64,000 bases of DNA from Saprospiraceae bacterium. GTDB lineage: Bacteria; Bacteroidota; Bacteroidia; Chitinophagales; Saprospiraceae. The notes beneath the pieces are model-generated. The model did not search any database. It saw nothing but the letters and a program-made list of their open reading frames with translations, and was not told the origin of the DNA. Shown here one piece after another: positions 27,957 through 37,274 of this stretch. Within the stretch, counting starts at the first letter, position 1. Every line of letters starts with the position of its first letter. A program made the position numbers and the translations under genes. The stretch is from positions 124,001 through 188,000 of the forward strand of contig JAGFJA010000007.1 of the NCBI GenBank assembly GCA_024103005.1, given 5' to 3'.

Positions 27957-30893
27957 CTAAACGACAATATTCACCATTTTTCCTTTGATTACAATTACTT
28001 TTTTGGCAGTCTTGCCTTCCATCCATTTGACTATTTCAGGACGTTGTAAGGCAGTTTCGGTAATGTATTTGTCGTCAGCGTCAGTCGGGAAATCACATAA
28101 GTCACGTTTTTTACCGTTGATACACAGGGGATAAGTTATTACATTATCCAGGGTATATTGCTCATTAAACTCAGGCCAGCTTGCTGTATGGACACTTGTC
28201 TTATTTCCGCACAGATGCCAGAGTTCTTCAGCCAAAAACGGCGCAAACGGAGATATCAAAACTATCATAGGTTCCAGTATGTCCCGATGATATGCCTGTT
28301 GCTTTTTAATTTCATTGAGAGCAATCATAAAGGCTGATATACAAGTGTTAAAGGAGAATTTTTCTATTTCCTCACCAACCTTTTTGATTGTTTTATGCAA
28401 TACTTTTAAGGCTTCGTCTGTAGGTTTTTCGTCCCTTAAAGCAAATTGCCCGTTTTCATCAAAAAACAGATTCCAGAACCTTTTGGCAAACTTGCCTACG
28501 CCTTCTATTCCCTTGATATCCCACGGTTTAGACTGCTCCAACGGACCTAAAAACATTTCATACATCCTGAATACATCTGTACCGTATTCGTCTATGACAG
28601 AATCGGGATTGATGACATTGTACTTTGACTTTGACATCTTTTCTACCTCGGCTTTTGTATTAAACCTGCAATCCGCACTTGAAGTAACTGTATGATAATG
28701 TCCATCAATATAATAGCCGTCAGATGTAACGAAGACAGCATCTTTAAAGTCCGGTCTCCTATTCAGAAATTCGCTGATACCTTTTTCGGTAAGGTATCCG
28801 CCGGCAGATGAGCCATAGTCTTCCACTAAATCGATATGGACTGTCATTTCCGATAGACCATTTAGTTGAGCATCTCCACCGTAGCTGTCAGACGGATAAT
28901 CTTCAGTCAACTCCCTGGATATAAATACTTGCCTTGGTTTATCTAACTTTATGGGATAATAAGCTGAATCGCCTCCTTTGAAATAAATTTGTTCCTGAGC
29001 ATCTTTGACCAGATAGGTCTTTTCCGACACCCCTTGTATCATCCCCTGATTAATTAATTTCTTGAAAGGTTCATCGGTAGGGACCATCCCCAGATCGTAC
29101 AAAAATTTATGCCACGTCCTGGAATAGAGCAAGTGTCCGACGGCATGTTCCGCACCGCCTATATATAAATCTACGTCTTTCCAGTAATTCACTGCAGACT
29201 CGGAAAATGGCTGTTCCTTATTCTGCGGATCCATGTATCGTAGAAAATACCAGGACGATCCTGCAAATCCGGGCATTGTATCCGTTTCTCTTTTGAGACC
29301 GGGTGTTGCATTGACCCATTCTGTCGCCTTGGCTATAGGTGAACTACCGTCACCGCTTGGTCTGAAATCCTTTATTTCAGGCAGCTCCAGCGGAAGCGGG
29401 CTAACCTCATGGGCTATGCCATTTACATCGTATGCTATCGGGAAAGGCTCGCCCCAGTAACGTTGACGACTGAAATTGGCATCTCTTAACTTATAATTGA
29501 CCAATTTTTGACCGATACTCCGGGATTCAATTGCCTCAATGGCTGCTTTTATTGCATCTGTTACCCTCATTCCATTGAGGAAGTCCGAATCTATCATGAT
29601 GCCTTCCTTAGATGACCTCTCGGCATCCGGCTGATCCCATTGAATAATTTCTCTTATGGGAAGATTAAAAGTTGCAGCAAAGCGCATATCTCTTTCGTCT
29701 CCTGCAGGCACGGCCATAATAGCTCCCGTACCGTATTCTATCAGAACATAATTGGATACCCAAACAGGAATTTCCTTTCCGGTGAACGGGTGTATGGCGT
29801 ATGACCCGGTGAATACTCCCGTCATAGTTTTTTCTGCATTAAGTCTGTCAGCTTCGGAAACCTTGGAGGACCGGGTAACATATTCGTCCATTGCATTCTT
29901 TTGCTCTTCGGTTGTAAGCAGCTTTACAAACGGATGCTCAGGAGCCATAACCATAAAGGTAGCGCCGAAAATGGTGTCGGGTCTGGTAGTAAATATTTCG
30001 AGTTTTTCGGTATGATCTTTGAGCTCAAAAAATACTCTGGCGCCTTCAGAGCGACCGATCCAGTTTCTTTGCATGGTTTTTAGAGAATCTGACCATTCCA
30101 CCTTGTCCAATCCATCCAGCAGGCGCTGAGCATAAGCTGTAGTACGCATACTCCATTGTATCATCGGTTTCTTGATGACAGGATAACCACCCCGTTCGGA
30201 CACTCCGTCTTTGACTTCATCATTGGCCAAAACTGTACCCAGAGCTTCACACCAATTGACTGTGCTGATTCTTCTGTACATCAGCCTGTAATTCATCAGG
30301 ATATCCTGACGTTCTTTTTTGGAATAGTTGTTCCATTCTTCAGCAGTAAAGTTCATCCGTGACGAACAGGCGGCATTAATTCCCTGTGTCCCCATTCTGC
30401 TAAAGTGATCTGTCAAATCATGGATTGATCTTGCCTTTTCAGCCTTGTTATCGTACCAGGCATTATACATCTTTAGAAAAATCCACTGAGTCCACTTGTA
30501 ATATTCCGGATCGCAAGTCATAATTTCTCTTGACCAGTCAAATGAGAAACCAAGATTGTCAAGTTGTGCTCTGAAACTTTTTATATTATTCATCGTACTT
30601 GTGGCAGGATGTACTCCTGTCTGAATGGCATACTGTTCTGCCGGTAGTCCGAATGCATCATATCCCATCGGATGTAGGACATTATAACCATTGAGTCTTT
30701 TAAAACGACTGTAAATATCTGAAGCTATATAGCCTAGTGGGTGACCAACATGTAAACCTGCTCCTGAAGGATACGGAAACATATCAAGGACATAAAACTT
30801 AGGTTTGGAGGATTCATTTTCAACCCGATAGAGCGAGTCTTCCTTCCATATTTTTTTCCACTTAGCTTCTATTTCAGAAAAATTCCATTCCAT
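27957..30893 (-). CDS. leuS: Leucyl-tRNA synthetase
   Basis: 978 residues from the ATG at 30893; a GTG three codons upstream also opens the frame, but MEWNFSEIEAKWKKIW is the usual LeuRS start. Class Ia signatures are PYPSGAGLHVGHPLGY (HIGH) and EKMSKSKYNV (KMSKS). The editing domain (CP1) spans about 230-450 with the typical MTGVFTG...YVLIEYGTGAIMAVPAGDERD block. An insert of some 80 residues before KMSKS contains YPIKLDKPRQVFISREL and matches the longer LeuRS of this phylum. Monocistronic. Confidence 0.97.
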   Translation of the reverse strand: MEWNFSEIEAKWKKIWKEDSLYRVENESSKPKFYVLDMFPYPSGAGLHVGHPLGYIASDIYSRFKRLNGYNVLHPMGYDAFGLPAEQYAIQTGVHPATSTMNNIKSFRAQLDNLGFSFDWSREIMTCDPEYYKWTQWIFLKMYNAWYDNKAEKARSIHDLTDHFSRMGTQGINAACSSRMNFTAEEWNNYSKKERQDILMNYRLMYRRISTVNWCEALGTVLANDEVKDGVSERGGYPVIKKPMIQWSMRTTAYAQRLLDGLDKVEWSDSLKTMQRNWIGRSEGARVFFELKDHTEKLEIFTTRPDTIFGATFMVMAPEHPFVKLLTTEEQKNAMDEYVTRSSKVSEADRLNAEKTMTGVFTGSYAIHPFTGKEIPVWVSNYVLIEYGTGAIMAVPAGDERDMRFAATFNLPIREIIQWDQPDAERSSKEGIMIDSDFLNGMRVTDAIKAAIEAIESRSIGQKLVNYKLRDANFSRQRYWGEPFPIAYDVNGIAHEVSPLPLELPEIKDFRPSGDGSSPIAKATEWVNATPGLKRETDTMPGFAGSSWYFLRYMDPQNKEQPFSESAVNYWKDVDLYIGGAEHAVGHLLYSRTWHKFLYDLGMVPTDEPFKKLINQGMIQGVSEKTYLVKDAQEQIYFKGGDSAYYPIKLDKPRQVFISRELTEDYPSDSYGGDAQLNGLSEMTVHIDLVEDYGSSAGGYLTEKGISEFLNRRPDFKDAVFVTSDGYYIDGHYHTVTSSADCRFNTKAEVEKMSKSKYNVINPDSVIDEYGTDVFRMYEMFLGPLEQSKPWDIKGIEGVGKFAKRFWNLFFDENGQFALRDEKPTDEALKVLHKTIKKVGEEIEKFSFNTCISAFMIALNEIKKQQAYHRDILEPMIVLISPFAPFLAEELWHLCGNKTSVHTASWPEFNEQYTLDNVITYPLCINGKKRDLCDFPTDADDKYITETALQRPEIVKWMEGKTAKKVIVIKGKMVNIVV

Positions 30894-30919
30894 TATTGAC
30901 ACTTTTCAATTTGCGGCTG

Positions 30920-30927
30920 CAAAGGTA
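30920..30927 (-). promoter_or_regulatory. Possible -7 box of leuS
   Basis: Minus-strand TACCTTTG, 26 bases before the leuS ATG. The -33 TTTG is not seen at the right distance. Confidence 0.4.
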
Positions 30928-31118
30928 CAAAGATTAATCGTAACAGGAATATTTCACTCTTCGATAAATGGGCAATGCCCTTGATACCACAAGCTGCCTG
31001 ATTTGCGTTATTATTTTGATGGGCTATAATCGGGATGTCAAGGAAGCGGAACTATTTAAGCAGTTTTTTCATTTATTTGTTCAACTTTCTTTCATTATAC
31101 TCTTTAAACCATATTTGA

Positions 31119-31550
31119 ATGATTAAATTATTAATTAAGATAGCCATACCGATCATTATCGGAATCCTAATTTACAATTATTTCTTTGGTACCTCAGAAG
31201 AAAAAGAAACCTCTAAGATTGTTTTTCAAAAAACTAAGGACCTGACTGTCAGTGTGTACGACATGTTGAAGTCTGAAAAAGATAAGTTTGATGAAGGTAA
31301 GTACGATAAAGCTATTGATAAGCTCAATGATGTGCTGAATGCAGCTAAATCCAATGAAGGTCAGTATTCAGGTCAGCAAAAAGACGAGTTGAAGAACCTG
31401 GAAAAGGAGAAAAAACAACTTCAGGACGAAATTAACCAAACGAAAAAATTGTCAAAAGATGAAGCTGATAAGAAAAGTGAGTCCCTTGATAAAAAATTGC
31501 TTGACCTGGTAGATCGGGCAGGCAAATTGTTTGGTGATACAGAGAAGTAA
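31119..31550 (+). CDS. Membrane-anchored coiled-coil protein of unknown function
   Basis: 143 residues. One N-terminal membrane helix (MIKLLIKIAIPIIIGILIYN) is followed by a soluble, strongly charged helical part. Residues about 45-75 resemble a short TPR-like hairpin (EKDKFDEGKYDKAIDKLNDV) and about 88-125 a Lys/Glu coiled coil. The absence of a cleavage site suggests a single-pass anchor. No known family; it lies alone between leuS (divergent) and the M20 peptidase gene. Confidence 0.68.
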   Translation: MIKLLIKIAIPIIIGILIYNYFFGTSEEKETSKIVFQKTKDLTVSVYDMLKSEKDKFDEGKYDKAIDKLNDVLNAAKSNEGQYSGQQKDELKNLEKEKKQLQDEINQTKKLSKDEADKKSESLDKKLLDLVDRAGKLFGDTEK

Positions 31551-31622
31551 TTTTATAGCTTTAGGAGGTTTTTATTTGCTTTTCATTTTATATCAGGCAG
31601 TCAATTAAAGCAATTTCTTTGC

Positions 31623-31630
31623 TATCTTTG
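31623..31630 (+). promoter_or_regulatory. Possible -7 box of the M20 peptidase gene
   Basis: TATCTTTG, identical to the rpmE -7 box, 27 bases before the ATG at 31658. No TTTG at 19-21 bp upstream. Confidence 0.4.
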
Positions 31631-31657
31631 CGCACTTTCAAATAAATTAAACATATC

Positions 31658-33043
31658 ATGAGTAACCAATCATATATTCAGGAAAATCGGGATCGTTTCC
31701 TGGACGAATTGATGCAATGGTTGAGAATACCATCCATTAGTTCGGATCCCGGCTCAAAAGAGCAGATGGTGCGGGCTGCAGAATACCTTAAACAACGTTT
31801 TCTGGAACAGGGAGTGGACAAGGCCGATATCTATCCTACTGCAGGTCATCCCATCGTTTATGCTGAAAAGATCACAGACCCGTCCAAACCAACTGTCTTG
31901 GTATATGGTCACTACGATGTTCAGCCTCCTGATCCACTTGATTTGTGGGATTCTCCTCCTTTTGAACCGGTAATAAAAACTACTCCGATTCATCCCGAAG
32001 GTGCCATCTTCGCCCGCGGTGCATGTGACGATAAGGGACAAGTTTATATGCATGTCAAAGCATTGGAAATCATGGCAAAGAACGGTGATTTTCCTTGTAA
32101 TCTTAAATTTATGATTGAAGGAGAAGAAGAAGTCGGTTCGGTCAATTTGGGTAAATTCTGTGAAGAGCACAAAGAAATGCTTAAATCTGACGTGATTTTG
32201 ATTTCAGATACCAGCATTATAGATAACAAAACTCCTTCAATTTGTACAGGTTTAAGGGGCCTGTCTTATGTTGAGGTCGAAGTTACAGGAGCTAACAGAG
32301 ACCTGCATTCAGGAGTATATGGTGGCGCAGTAGCTAATCCGATCAATGTATTGTCTGATATGATTGCTGCTCTGCATGATGAGAATAACCACATCACCAT
32401 TCCGGGATTTTACGATGATGTGCAGGAATTGTCACGTCAGGAGAGGGATGCAATGGCTAAGGCGCCATTCTCTCTGGAAGCCTACGAAAAAGACCTGGAT
32501 ATTGATGCCGTGTACGGTGAAAAAGATTATACTACTTTAGAGCGAGCATCAATCCGTCCGACACTGGATGTAAATGGAATCTGGGGAGGCTATATCGGGG
32601 TAGGGGCAAAGACCGTCCTGCCATCAAAAGCTTTTGCAAAGATAAGCATGCGTCTGGTTCCTGATCAGTCTTCCGGTAAAATAACCAAAATGTTTGCGGA
32701 CTATTTTACCTCACTGGCTCCTAAAGGTGTCAGGGTAAAGGTGACGCCGCACCATGGTGGTGAACCCGTGGTTACACCCACAGATTCGGTAGAGTATCAG
32801 GCTGCAGCCCTTGCTATGAAGGATACTTTCGGCGTTGAACCAATTCCTCAGAGAAGTGGCGGAAGTATTCCTATAGTGGCTTTGTTTGAATCTGTTTTAG
32901 GTGTGAAGTCTGTATTAATGGGATTTGGCCTGGATTCAGATGTGATTCATTCGCCTAATGAACACTACGGCACCTTTAATTTCTTCAAAGGAATTGAAAC
33001 GATACTCAGATTCTATCCGCATTATGCTGAATTGAAAAAATAA
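31658..33043 (+). CDS. M20-family metallopeptidase (dipeptidase)
   Basis: 461 residues. Zinc-dependent cleavage of dipeptides or short peptides in the cytoplasm. Metal ligands fall in VLVYGHYDVQPPDP (His85), ARGACDDKGQ (bridging Asp about 124) and IEGEEEVGS (catalytic Glu about 155-157), then a dimerisation domain with NRDLHSGVYGGAVANP, and the last ligand His in DSDVIHSPNEHYG. This set matches the CNDP/DapE-like carnosinase branch. No signal peptide. The FKBP gene follows after 45 bases. Confidence 0.93.
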   Translation: MSNQSYIQENRDRFLDELMQWLRIPSISSDPGSKEQMVRAAEYLKQRFLEQGVDKADIYPTAGHPIVYAEKITDPSKPTVLVYGHYDVQPPDPLDLWDSPPFEPVIKTTPIHPEGAIFARGACDDKGQVYMHVKALEIMAKNGDFPCNLKFMIEGEEEVGSVNLGKFCEEHKEMLKSDVILISDTSIIDNKTPSICTGLRGLSYVEVEVTGANRDLHSGVYGGAVANPINVLSDMIAALHDENNHITIPGFYDDVQELSRQERDAMAKAPFSLEAYEKDLDIDAVYGEKDYTTLERASIRPTLDVNGIWGGYIGVGAKTVLPSKAFAKISMRLVPDQSSGKITKMFADYFTSLAPKGVRVKVTPHHGGEPVVTPTDSVEYQAAALAMKDTFGVEPIPQRSGGSIPIVALFESVLGVKSVLMGFGLDSDVIHSPNEHYGTFNFFKGIETILRFYPHYAELKK

Positions 33044-33088
33044 TATTTTAACCCTATTTATTAATACACAAACAATAATTCTCAAACG

Positions 33089-33808
33089 ATGATTAAAAAT
33101 TTGAAGTTCGTTTTGGCAGTTGGATTTTTGCTGACATTGTGCAGCAACTATACCATCGCACAAAATAATAAATCCTCTAAAAAAGAGAAAACCACTGAAA
33201 CTAAAGAAAACAAAAAAACAGAAATGGATTCAATAAGTTATGGTCTCGGCATCCTGCTGGGACAAAATCTGAAGCAATTAGATATAGAAAGCATCGATGC
33301 TGCCACACTTGCCATGGCAATAGACGATATGTTAAAAGGAAAGGAATTGAAAATGACCGTCGAACAAGCCAATCAGATGGTTAGTAATGCCATGGCCGCA
33401 GCAGCTGAGAAAAAAGCAGGACCTGCCATAGCGGAAGGTAAAAAATTCCTGGAAGAAAATGCTAAAAGACCCGGCGTACACACTACAGCAAGCGGACTTC
33501 AGTATGAGGTAATCACTTCCGGAACCGGTGCCACTCCAACACTTTCCGATAAAGTTACTACTAATTATAAAGGTATGCTTATCAATGGCAAACAATTTGA
33601 CAGCTCCTATGATCGTGGTGAACCGGCTACTTTCCCTGTCAACGGAGTTATTAAAGGGTGGACTGAAGCACTTCAGATGATGAAAGTAGGCGATAAGTGG
33701 AAACTCTATATCCCATACAACCTTGCCTATGGCGAAAGAGGTGCGGGACGGGACATTCCGCCATATGCTACACTGATTTTCGAAATAGAGCTTTTAAAAG
33801 TTAATTAA
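33089..33808 (+). CDS. fkpA: FkpA-type FKBP peptidyl-prolyl isomerase (periplasmic)
   Basis: 239 residues. A signal peptide (about 1-24, ending IA-Q) and a Lys/Glu-rich spacer are followed by the FKBP_N dimerisation region (about 45-125, [16 protein letters not shown]) and the FKBP domain (about 130-239: [69 protein letters not shown]). It would help fold envelope proteins. A strong terminator lies 120 bases downstream. Confidence 0.93.
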   Translation: MIKNLKFVLAVGFLLTLCSNYTIAQNNKSSKKEKTTETKENKKTEMDSISYGLGILLGQNLKQLDIESIDAATLAMAIDDMLKGKELKMTVEQANQMVSNAMAAAAEKKAGPAIAEGKKFLEENAKRPGVHTTASGLQYEVITSGTGATPTLSDKVTTNYKGMLINGKQFDSSYDRGEPATFPVNGVIKGWTEALQMMKVGDKWKLYIPYNLAYGERGAGRDIPPYATLIFEIELLKVN

Positions 33809-33928
33809 TAATGACTGCTGTTCTTTCATACCACCACTGCTTGTTAAGACTTTGCTGTCCATGTTGTGATTGCAACACTGGAAGTCACATGCGGCTGACC
33901 GGATAATGAAAGAGTATAAACGTAAAAA

Positions 33929-33965
33929 ACCGGAGTATGCCAAATGCGTATTCCGGTTTTTTATT
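33929..33965 (+). terminator. Rho-independent terminator after fkpA
   Basis: A 12-bp stem (33929-33940 with 33946-33957, two G-U pairs, 5-base loop) between an A run and a T run. It ends fkpA transcription and, with A and T runs on both sides, could work in both directions. Confidence 0.88.
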
Positions 33966-33968
33966 TTA

Positions 33969-33987
33969 TACCTTTGAACTACCTTTG
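33969..33987 (+). promoter_or_regulatory. Tandem -7-like boxes before cysS
   Basis: Two copies of TACCTTTG, at 33969-33976 and 33980-33987, start 11 bp apart and end 30 bases before the cysS ATG. Neither has a TTTG at 19-21 bp upstream; that space is occupied by the fkpA terminator stem. Confidence 0.45.
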
Positions 33988-34016
33988 CAACTCTTTTTAT
34001 TAATAATATTTACGAT

Positions 34017-35528
34017 ATGTCTTATAGACCCTTATATGTATTCAATACCTTATCAGGTGAGAAAGAACTGTTCACTCCCATTGTAGAAGGCAGAGTAGGT
34101 ATGTATGTGTGCGGACCTACCGTATATAGTGACGTCCACCTGGGAAATTGCAGAACCTTTGTCAGTTTTGATATGATATACAGATATCTGCTGCACTTGG
34201 GATACAAGGTAAGATATGTACGAAATATTACAGATGTAGGACACCTGGTGGGTGATACCGATACGGGTGCCGAGGATAAAATAGGCAGGATTGCCAGATT
34301 GGAAAGAATTGAACCTATGGAGGTAGTGCAGAAATATTCCAATGGTTTCCATGAAGTCATGGCCCTGCTCAATGCACTTAACCCAAGTATTGAGCCCTCA
34401 GCTACCGGGCATATCATCGAACAAATAGAAATGGTACAGAAGATTATTGACAATGGCTTTGCTTACGAAACCAATGGCTCTGTTTATTTTGATACCTTGA
34501 AATATGCCGAGCAAACCGGCCAATATGGTAAACTTTCCGGCAGAGTGATAGATGAATTGATTAATGAAAGCAGAGATAATCTTAAAAATCAGGGTGAGAA
34601 AAGACACCCAAGTGACTTTGCCCTTTGGATCAAAGCGGATGAAAGTCACCTGATGCGATGGCCTTCAAAGTGGTCAGTCGGATTCCCCGGTTGGCACCTT
34701 GAATGTTCTGCCATGAGTACCAAGTATCTTGGAACCACCTTTGATATTCACGGCGGCGGGCAGGATCTGAAATTTCCCCATCATGAAAATGAAATCGCTC
34801 AGAATCACGGCGCTTGTCTTTCCAATCCGGTGAAGTATTGGTTGCATGGCAACATGCTCCTGATGAACGGCAAAAAAATGTCAAAAAGCGATGGAAATTC
34901 AATTCTTCCAATGGAATTAATTTCCGGAAACAACGATATTTTCAAAGAGGCGTTTTCTCCAATGACGTTGCGCTTCTTCATGATGCAAAGTCACTACAGA
35001 AGTACACTCGATATAACTTACGATGCCTTGAAGGCTGCCGAAAAAGGGTTTTCAAAGATTAAGGACGCTTATAACCTCATTCCGCGTTTAAAGAAGGCTC
35101 CCGGGTCACAGCCTGTTAAAATCAATCAGACCATCCTGTCTGAAATAGAAGGCATGTACGAGGATATGGGCAATGACTTCAACACTCCGAAAGCTCTTGC
35201 ACGGATATTCGAACTGGTCTCCATCGTCAATATTTATCACAACAATCCACAGCAGGAAGAAGGGCTTAACGAAGAATCCATTCGCCTCCTCAGCTCTGCT
35301 TTTGATACCTTTGTATCTGATGTTATGGGAATAAGGCTTAAGGATGACATTTTGACCGATGGGGAAAATTATACGGAGGGTCTGATGGATATTATTCTGG
35401 AATTGCGTGCCAAGGCTCGCGAAAATAAAGATTGGCCGACTTCCGACCTGATTCGTGATAAATTGTCTGAAATGAACATTCAGGTAAAGGATGGTAAAGA
35501 TGGTGTTACCTGGAGTACAGGGAAATAA
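34017..35528 (+). CDS. cysS: Cysteinyl-tRNA synthetase
   Basis: 503 residues. Class Ia enzyme with a zinc-bound active site: Cys32 in MYVCGPTVYSDV, HLGN at 41-44 (HIGH), the zinc ligands in GWHLECSAMS and FPHHENEIAQ, and KKMSKSDGNS (KMSKS). C-terminal helices follow the DALR-like region to the end. Length is normal. The LysE-type gene follows after 25 bases. Confidence 0.97.
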   Translation: MSYRPLYVFNTLSGEKELFTPIVEGRVGMYVCGPTVYSDVHLGNCRTFVSFDMIYRYLLHLGYKVRYVRNITDVGHLVGDTDTGAEDKIGRIARLERIEPMEVVQKYSNGFHEVMALLNALNPSIEPSATGHIIEQIEMVQKIIDNGFAYETNGSVYFDTLKYAEQTGQYGKLSGRVIDELINESRDNLKNQGEKRHPSDFALWIKADESHLMRWPSKWSVGFPGWHLECSAMSTKYLGTTFDIHGGGQDLKFPHHENEIAQNHGACLSNPVKYWLHGNMLLMNGKKMSKSDGNSILPMELISGNNDIFKEAFSPMTLRFFMMQSHYRSTLDITYDALKAAEKGFSKIKDAYNLIPRLKKAPGSQPVKINQTILSEIEGMYEDMGNDFNTPKALARIFELVSIVNIYHNNPQQEEGLNEESIRLLSSAFDTFVSDVMGIRLKDDILTDGENYTEGLMDIILELRAKARENKDWPTSDLIRDKLSEMNIQVKDGKDGVTWSTGK

Positions 35529-35553
35529 TCAGTTAGGATTAAATTACTGAGAT

Positions 35554-36180
35554 TTGTTTGAAGCAATTACAGCTGGCGCTTTATCGGGAATGATACTGGG
35601 ATCATTGCCGGGGGGCGTTGTTTTTTCTGTATTGCAGCATAGCATTGACCTGGGATGGCGCAAGGGCATGGGTATAGCCCTGGGCGTCCTGTTGAGCGAC
35701 TTTTGTTTAATCCTTTTCGTCAATCTTAGTACATCCGGTCTGGCTCTGATTGAAGAATATGACGGCTATATTAGTATGGCAGGAATCCTTTTGCTTGTAA
35801 TCCTTGGTTTTGTCAATTTATTTTCTCAAAAAAAATCAATCATCTACCCCACAACAAAAATGGGTGGTGGTTTTTACCTGATTACTACAGGCTTTCTCCT
35901 CAATACACTCAATCCGGTCAACTTTTTTATGTGGATGACTATCACGACACAGATTCAGACAAGCAGTTTTTTTAGCCATCAGAATTTATTAGTGTATTTT
36001 GCAGCGACCCTTCTGATGATATTTTCGACTTTGACCGTTATCAGCTATTTTGCCCAGAAATTGAGGCGGTGGCTCAATCCGGAGAGAATGCACTACTTTA
36101 ATATGGGCATTGGTATCATTTTTATCATACTGGCAATCAAACTAGGCTACACAGCTTATCTCAAACATTTTGTAAATTAG
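35554..36180 (+). CDS. LysE-family translocator
   Basis: 208 residues with about six membrane helices. LysE members export amino acids. The start of the family (FEAITAGALSGMILGSLPGGVVFSVLQHS, read here in two parts) has the glycine/proline-rich first helix, and the later FLLNTLNPVNFFMWMT corresponds to the conserved N-P-K/N stretch. The TTG at 35554 is preferred because the first ATG (35590) would cut into helix 1. Substrate unknown. Confidence 0.82.
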   Translation: MFEAITAGALSGMILGSLPGGVVFSVLQHSIDLGWRKGMGIALGVLLSDFCLILFVNLSTSGLALIEEYDGYISMAGILLLVILGFVNLFSQKKSIIYPTTKMGGGFYLITTGFLLNTLNPVNFFMWMTITTQIQTSSFFSHQNLLVYFAATLLMIFSTLTVISYFAQKLRRWLNPERMHYFNMGIGIIFIILAIKLGYTAYLKHFVN

Positions 36181-36230
36181 CCGTTTGGGAATAATACAGC
36201 CCGGACTCATTCCGTTGACAATATTGTTAT

Positions 36231-36887
36231 ATGAAAAGAATATTTTTTTACTTTATATTACTGCTACTGCCTTTGATGGGGCTTGCAGATAATAATCCAC
36301 CTACACTGAGGCTGGCTTTATTGAAATATTCAGGTGGTGGTGACTGGTACAATGATGTCAACAGTCTTCATAACCTTGCTCAATTTTGTAACCAGAAAAT
36401 GGGGACAAACTTCGATTTGGACTATGTTACTGTCGAACCCGGGAGCGCAGAACTCTTTGCCAATCCGATAACATACATGACAGGTCATGGAAACGTTGTT
36501 TTTTCAGATGCTGAAGCCCTCAATTTGCGGAAATATCTGATAGGCGGAGGCTTTTTGATTATAAATGATGACTATGGCATGGATCCTTTTATCCGTCCGG
36601 CACTTAAAAAAGTTTTTCCTGAACTTTCACTGGTTGAAATTCCACTGAATCATCCTGTGTACAATGCTATTTTCCCCTTTAAAAACGGAATGCCCAAAAT
36701 CCACGAACATGATAATTTGCCCGCCAAAGGCTATGGCTTGTTCTGGCAAGGCCGTCTGGTAGCTCTTTACAACTTTGAGGCAGATCTGGGCGATGGATGG
36801 GATGATGTCCATAATGATCCCTTTGAACTGCGTCTAAAAGCACTTCAGATGGGAGCAAATATTGTAAAATACGCCTTCGAGCAATAA
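36231..36887 (+). CDS. DUF4159-domain secreted protein
   Basis: 218 residues. A signal peptide (about 1-19, ending GLA-D) is followed by one DUF4159 domain: LRLALLKYSGGGDWYND, YMTGHGNVVFSDAEALNLRK, GGFLIINDDYGMDPF, FPELSLVEIPLNHPVYN and GANIVKYAFEQ at the end. The domain looks like a degenerate glutamine-amidotransferase-type fold and is often found near von Willebrand/AAA gene clusters in this phylum; here it is alone. Role unknown. The MmcQ gene starts 9 bases after its stop. Confidence 0.85.
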   Translation: MKRIFFYFILLLLPLMGLADNNPPTLRLALLKYSGGGDWYNDVNSLHNLAQFCNQKMGTNFDLDYVTVEPGSAELFANPITYMTGHGNVVFSDAEALNLRKYLIGGGFLIINDDYGMDPFIRPALKKVFPELSLVEIPLNHPVYNAIFPFKNGMPKIHEHDNLPAKGYGLFWQGRLVALYNFEADLGDGWDDVHNDPFELRLKALQMGANIVKYAFEQ

Positions 36888-36896
36888 GATTTAAGC

Positions 36897-37274
36897 ATGA
36901 ATATCGAAGAATTTCAATCTTATTGCCTTTCCAAGCCATTTACAACGGAAGAGTGCCCCTTTGGTCCTGATACCCTTGTTTTTAAAGTGTTTGGAAAAAT
37001 CTTTGCAATGGCCGGACTGGATACCGACTCCTTGCAAGTCAACCTGAAATGTGAACCCGAATACGCTATTGAGCTTAGAGAGCGTTACTCCGCCATCATT
37101 CCCGGTTACCATATGAATAAAAAATTGTGGAATACGGTTATGGCGGATGATTTGGCAGATGAGCAGCTCTTGCGCCGGTTAATCGATCATTCTTACAGGC
37201 AGGTTGTAGCTAAATTGCCAAGAAAAATGCAGAAGGATATCGATGAAGCACTGAATTATGGCCGGGAATCCTGA
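36897..37274 (+). CDS. MmcQ/YjbR-family protein
   Basis: 125 residues, the full length of the family. It has the starting FQSYCLSKPFTTEECPFGPD, FKVFGKIFAMAGLD, LKCEPEYAIELRERY, PGYHMNKKLWNTV and IDHSYRQVVAKLPRK. The fold is CyaY-like and some members bind DNA; the role is unproven. Its end overlaps the next gene's start by 17 bases, so the DUF4159, MmcQ and FAD genes are translated from one transcript. Confidence 0.92.
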   Translation: MNIEEFQSYCLSKPFTTEECPFGPDTLVFKVFGKIFAMAGLDTDSLQVNLKCEPEYAIELRERYSAIIPGYHMNKKLWNTVMADDLADEQLLRRLIDHSYRQVVAKLPRKMQKDIDEALNYGRES

